A stretch of 58,693 nt of DNA, from positions 1 through 58,693 of the forward strand of contig JAGBEX010000008.1 of NCBI GenBank assembly GCA_017936765.1, read 5' to 3'. The stretch's first letter is position 1. The number at the start of each line of letters is the position of its first letter. Below, in pieces: positions 58,208-58,693 of the stretch. Made by a program: the position numbers and the translations under genes. Under the pieces are notes generated by a model. The model was not told the DNA's origin, did no database searches, and saw nothing but the letters and a program-made list of their open reading frames with translations. The stretch comes from Clostridia bacterium. GTDB lineage: Bacteria; Bacillota; Clostridia; Christensenellales; Aristaeellaceae.

Positions 58208-58693
58208 TTAGTCCACGTAGCCCTTGGGGTTGGCGCTCTGCCAGCGCCAGGAATCCCGGCACATATCCTCCAGGGTCTTTTCCGCCTTCCAGCCCAGCAG
58301 CTTCTCCGCCTTGGCCGGATCGGCATAGCAGGCGTCAATGTCACCGGGGCGGCGGGGAGCGATCACATAAGGCACCGGCACGTTGTTCACGCTGGTAAAG
58401 GCATTCACAATGTCCAGCACGGAATAGCCCACGCCCGTGCCCAGGTTAATGATCTCGCAGCCGTTGGTCTTGGCGGCATAGTCGCAGGCCGCCACGTGAC
58501 CCTTGGCCAGATCCACCACATGGATGTAATCGCGCACGCCGGTGCCATCGGGGGTGTTGTAGTCGTTGCCGAACACGCTCAGCTGCTTCAACTGACCCGC
58601 AGCCACCTTGGTGATATAGGGCATGAGGTTGTTGGGAATGCCGCTGGGATCCTCGCCGATGCGGCCGGACTCGTGGGCGCCGATGGGGTTGAA
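58208..58693 (-). CDS. galE: UDP-glucose 4-epimerase, C-terminal part (cut by window end)
   Basis: About 161 C-terminal residues are present; the frame is open to the right edge ([20 protein letters not shown] precedes the first Met). Typical GalE features are [40 protein letters not shown] and [20 protein letters not shown]. GalE interconverts UDP-galactose and UDP-glucose and would link galactose-1-phosphate from the GH112 reaction to central metabolism. The NAD-binding half and the YxxxK motif lie outside the window. Confidence 0.96.
   Translation of the reverse strand, partial: FNPIGAHESGRIGEDPSGIPNNLMPYITKVAAGQLKQLSVFGNDYNTPDGTGVRDYIHVVDLAKGHVAACDYAAKTNGCEIINLGTGVGYSVLDIVNAFTSVNNVPVPYVIAPRRPGDIDACYADPAKAEKLLGWKAEKTLEDMCRDSWRWQSANPKGYVD

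Overview
The window is a chromosome segment of about 60% G+C from an endospore-forming, anaerobic-type Firmicute, most likely a gut Clostridia lineage. The evidence is spore genes (spoIIR, sleB, ypeB, spoVAC/AD/AE), strong AGGAGG ribosome-binding sites, lplB/lplC-type sugar importers without their own ATPase, a flavin reductase-rubredoxin fusion, and a complete pectin/rhamnose locus. No rRNA, tRNA, phage, transposase or CRISPR is recognisable. Gene density is high. Intergenic gaps carry Rho-independent terminators or a family of modular GC-rich palindromes.

Layout. (1) 1-5.6 kb, leftward: an importer-like operon with a solute-binding protein carrying an extra N-terminal propeller-like region, two permeases and a HlyD-type adaptor. 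(2) 5.7-9.4 kb: guaB, a cytidylate-kinase-like protein coupled to a secreted protein, and a small membrane protein. (3) 9.5-14 kb, rightward: a compact spore cluster spoIIR-sleB-ypeB-(41-aa ORF)-spoVAC-spoVAD-spoVAE. (4) 14-22 kb, rightward: degV, a palindrome cluster, a GH63/MGH-like glycosidase with a PfkB kinase and a YbaK deacylase, a small membrane protein, a ClpB-like ATPase with an unknown partner, and a flavin reductase-rubredoxin. (5) 22-43.7 kb: a rhamnogalacturonan-I (pectin) utilisation locus. It holds rhaD, rhaA, rhaB, rhaM and an oligogalacturonate-lyase-like protein (leftward), a rhamnogalacturonan acetylesterase-GH105 fusion (rightward), two lplB-lplC-SBP importers, an AraC regulator, a GH112 phosphorylase, a carbohydrate deacetylase and a PL11 lyase. 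(6) 43.7-51.5 kb: an M20 dipeptidase, a UroD-family protein, an aldo/keto reductase, a membrane protein, an HD protein, a NYN-LOTUS protein and two glycosyltransferases. (7) 51.5-58.7 kb, leftward: a pair of large proteins, one with tubulin-like and one with Hsp70/actin-like features, followed by yitT and a TrmH-type rRNA methyltransferase; a truncated galE lies at the right edge.

How the pectin genes fit together: none of the carbohydrate-active enzymes in the locus shows a signal peptide, whereas the two binding proteins do. I infer that partly digested rhamnogalacturonan oligosaccharides are imported by the two LplBC systems and then deacetylated, cleaved (PL11, GH105), phosphorolysed (GH112) and fed as L-rhamnose through RhaM-RhaA-RhaB-RhaD. 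A 10-base motif near -60 of both importer promoters and of araC may be the regulator's operator.

The strongest candidate for an undescribed system is the tubulin-like/Hsp70-like pair at 53.2-58.2 kb. The ClpB-like pair at 18.8-21.3 kb is second.
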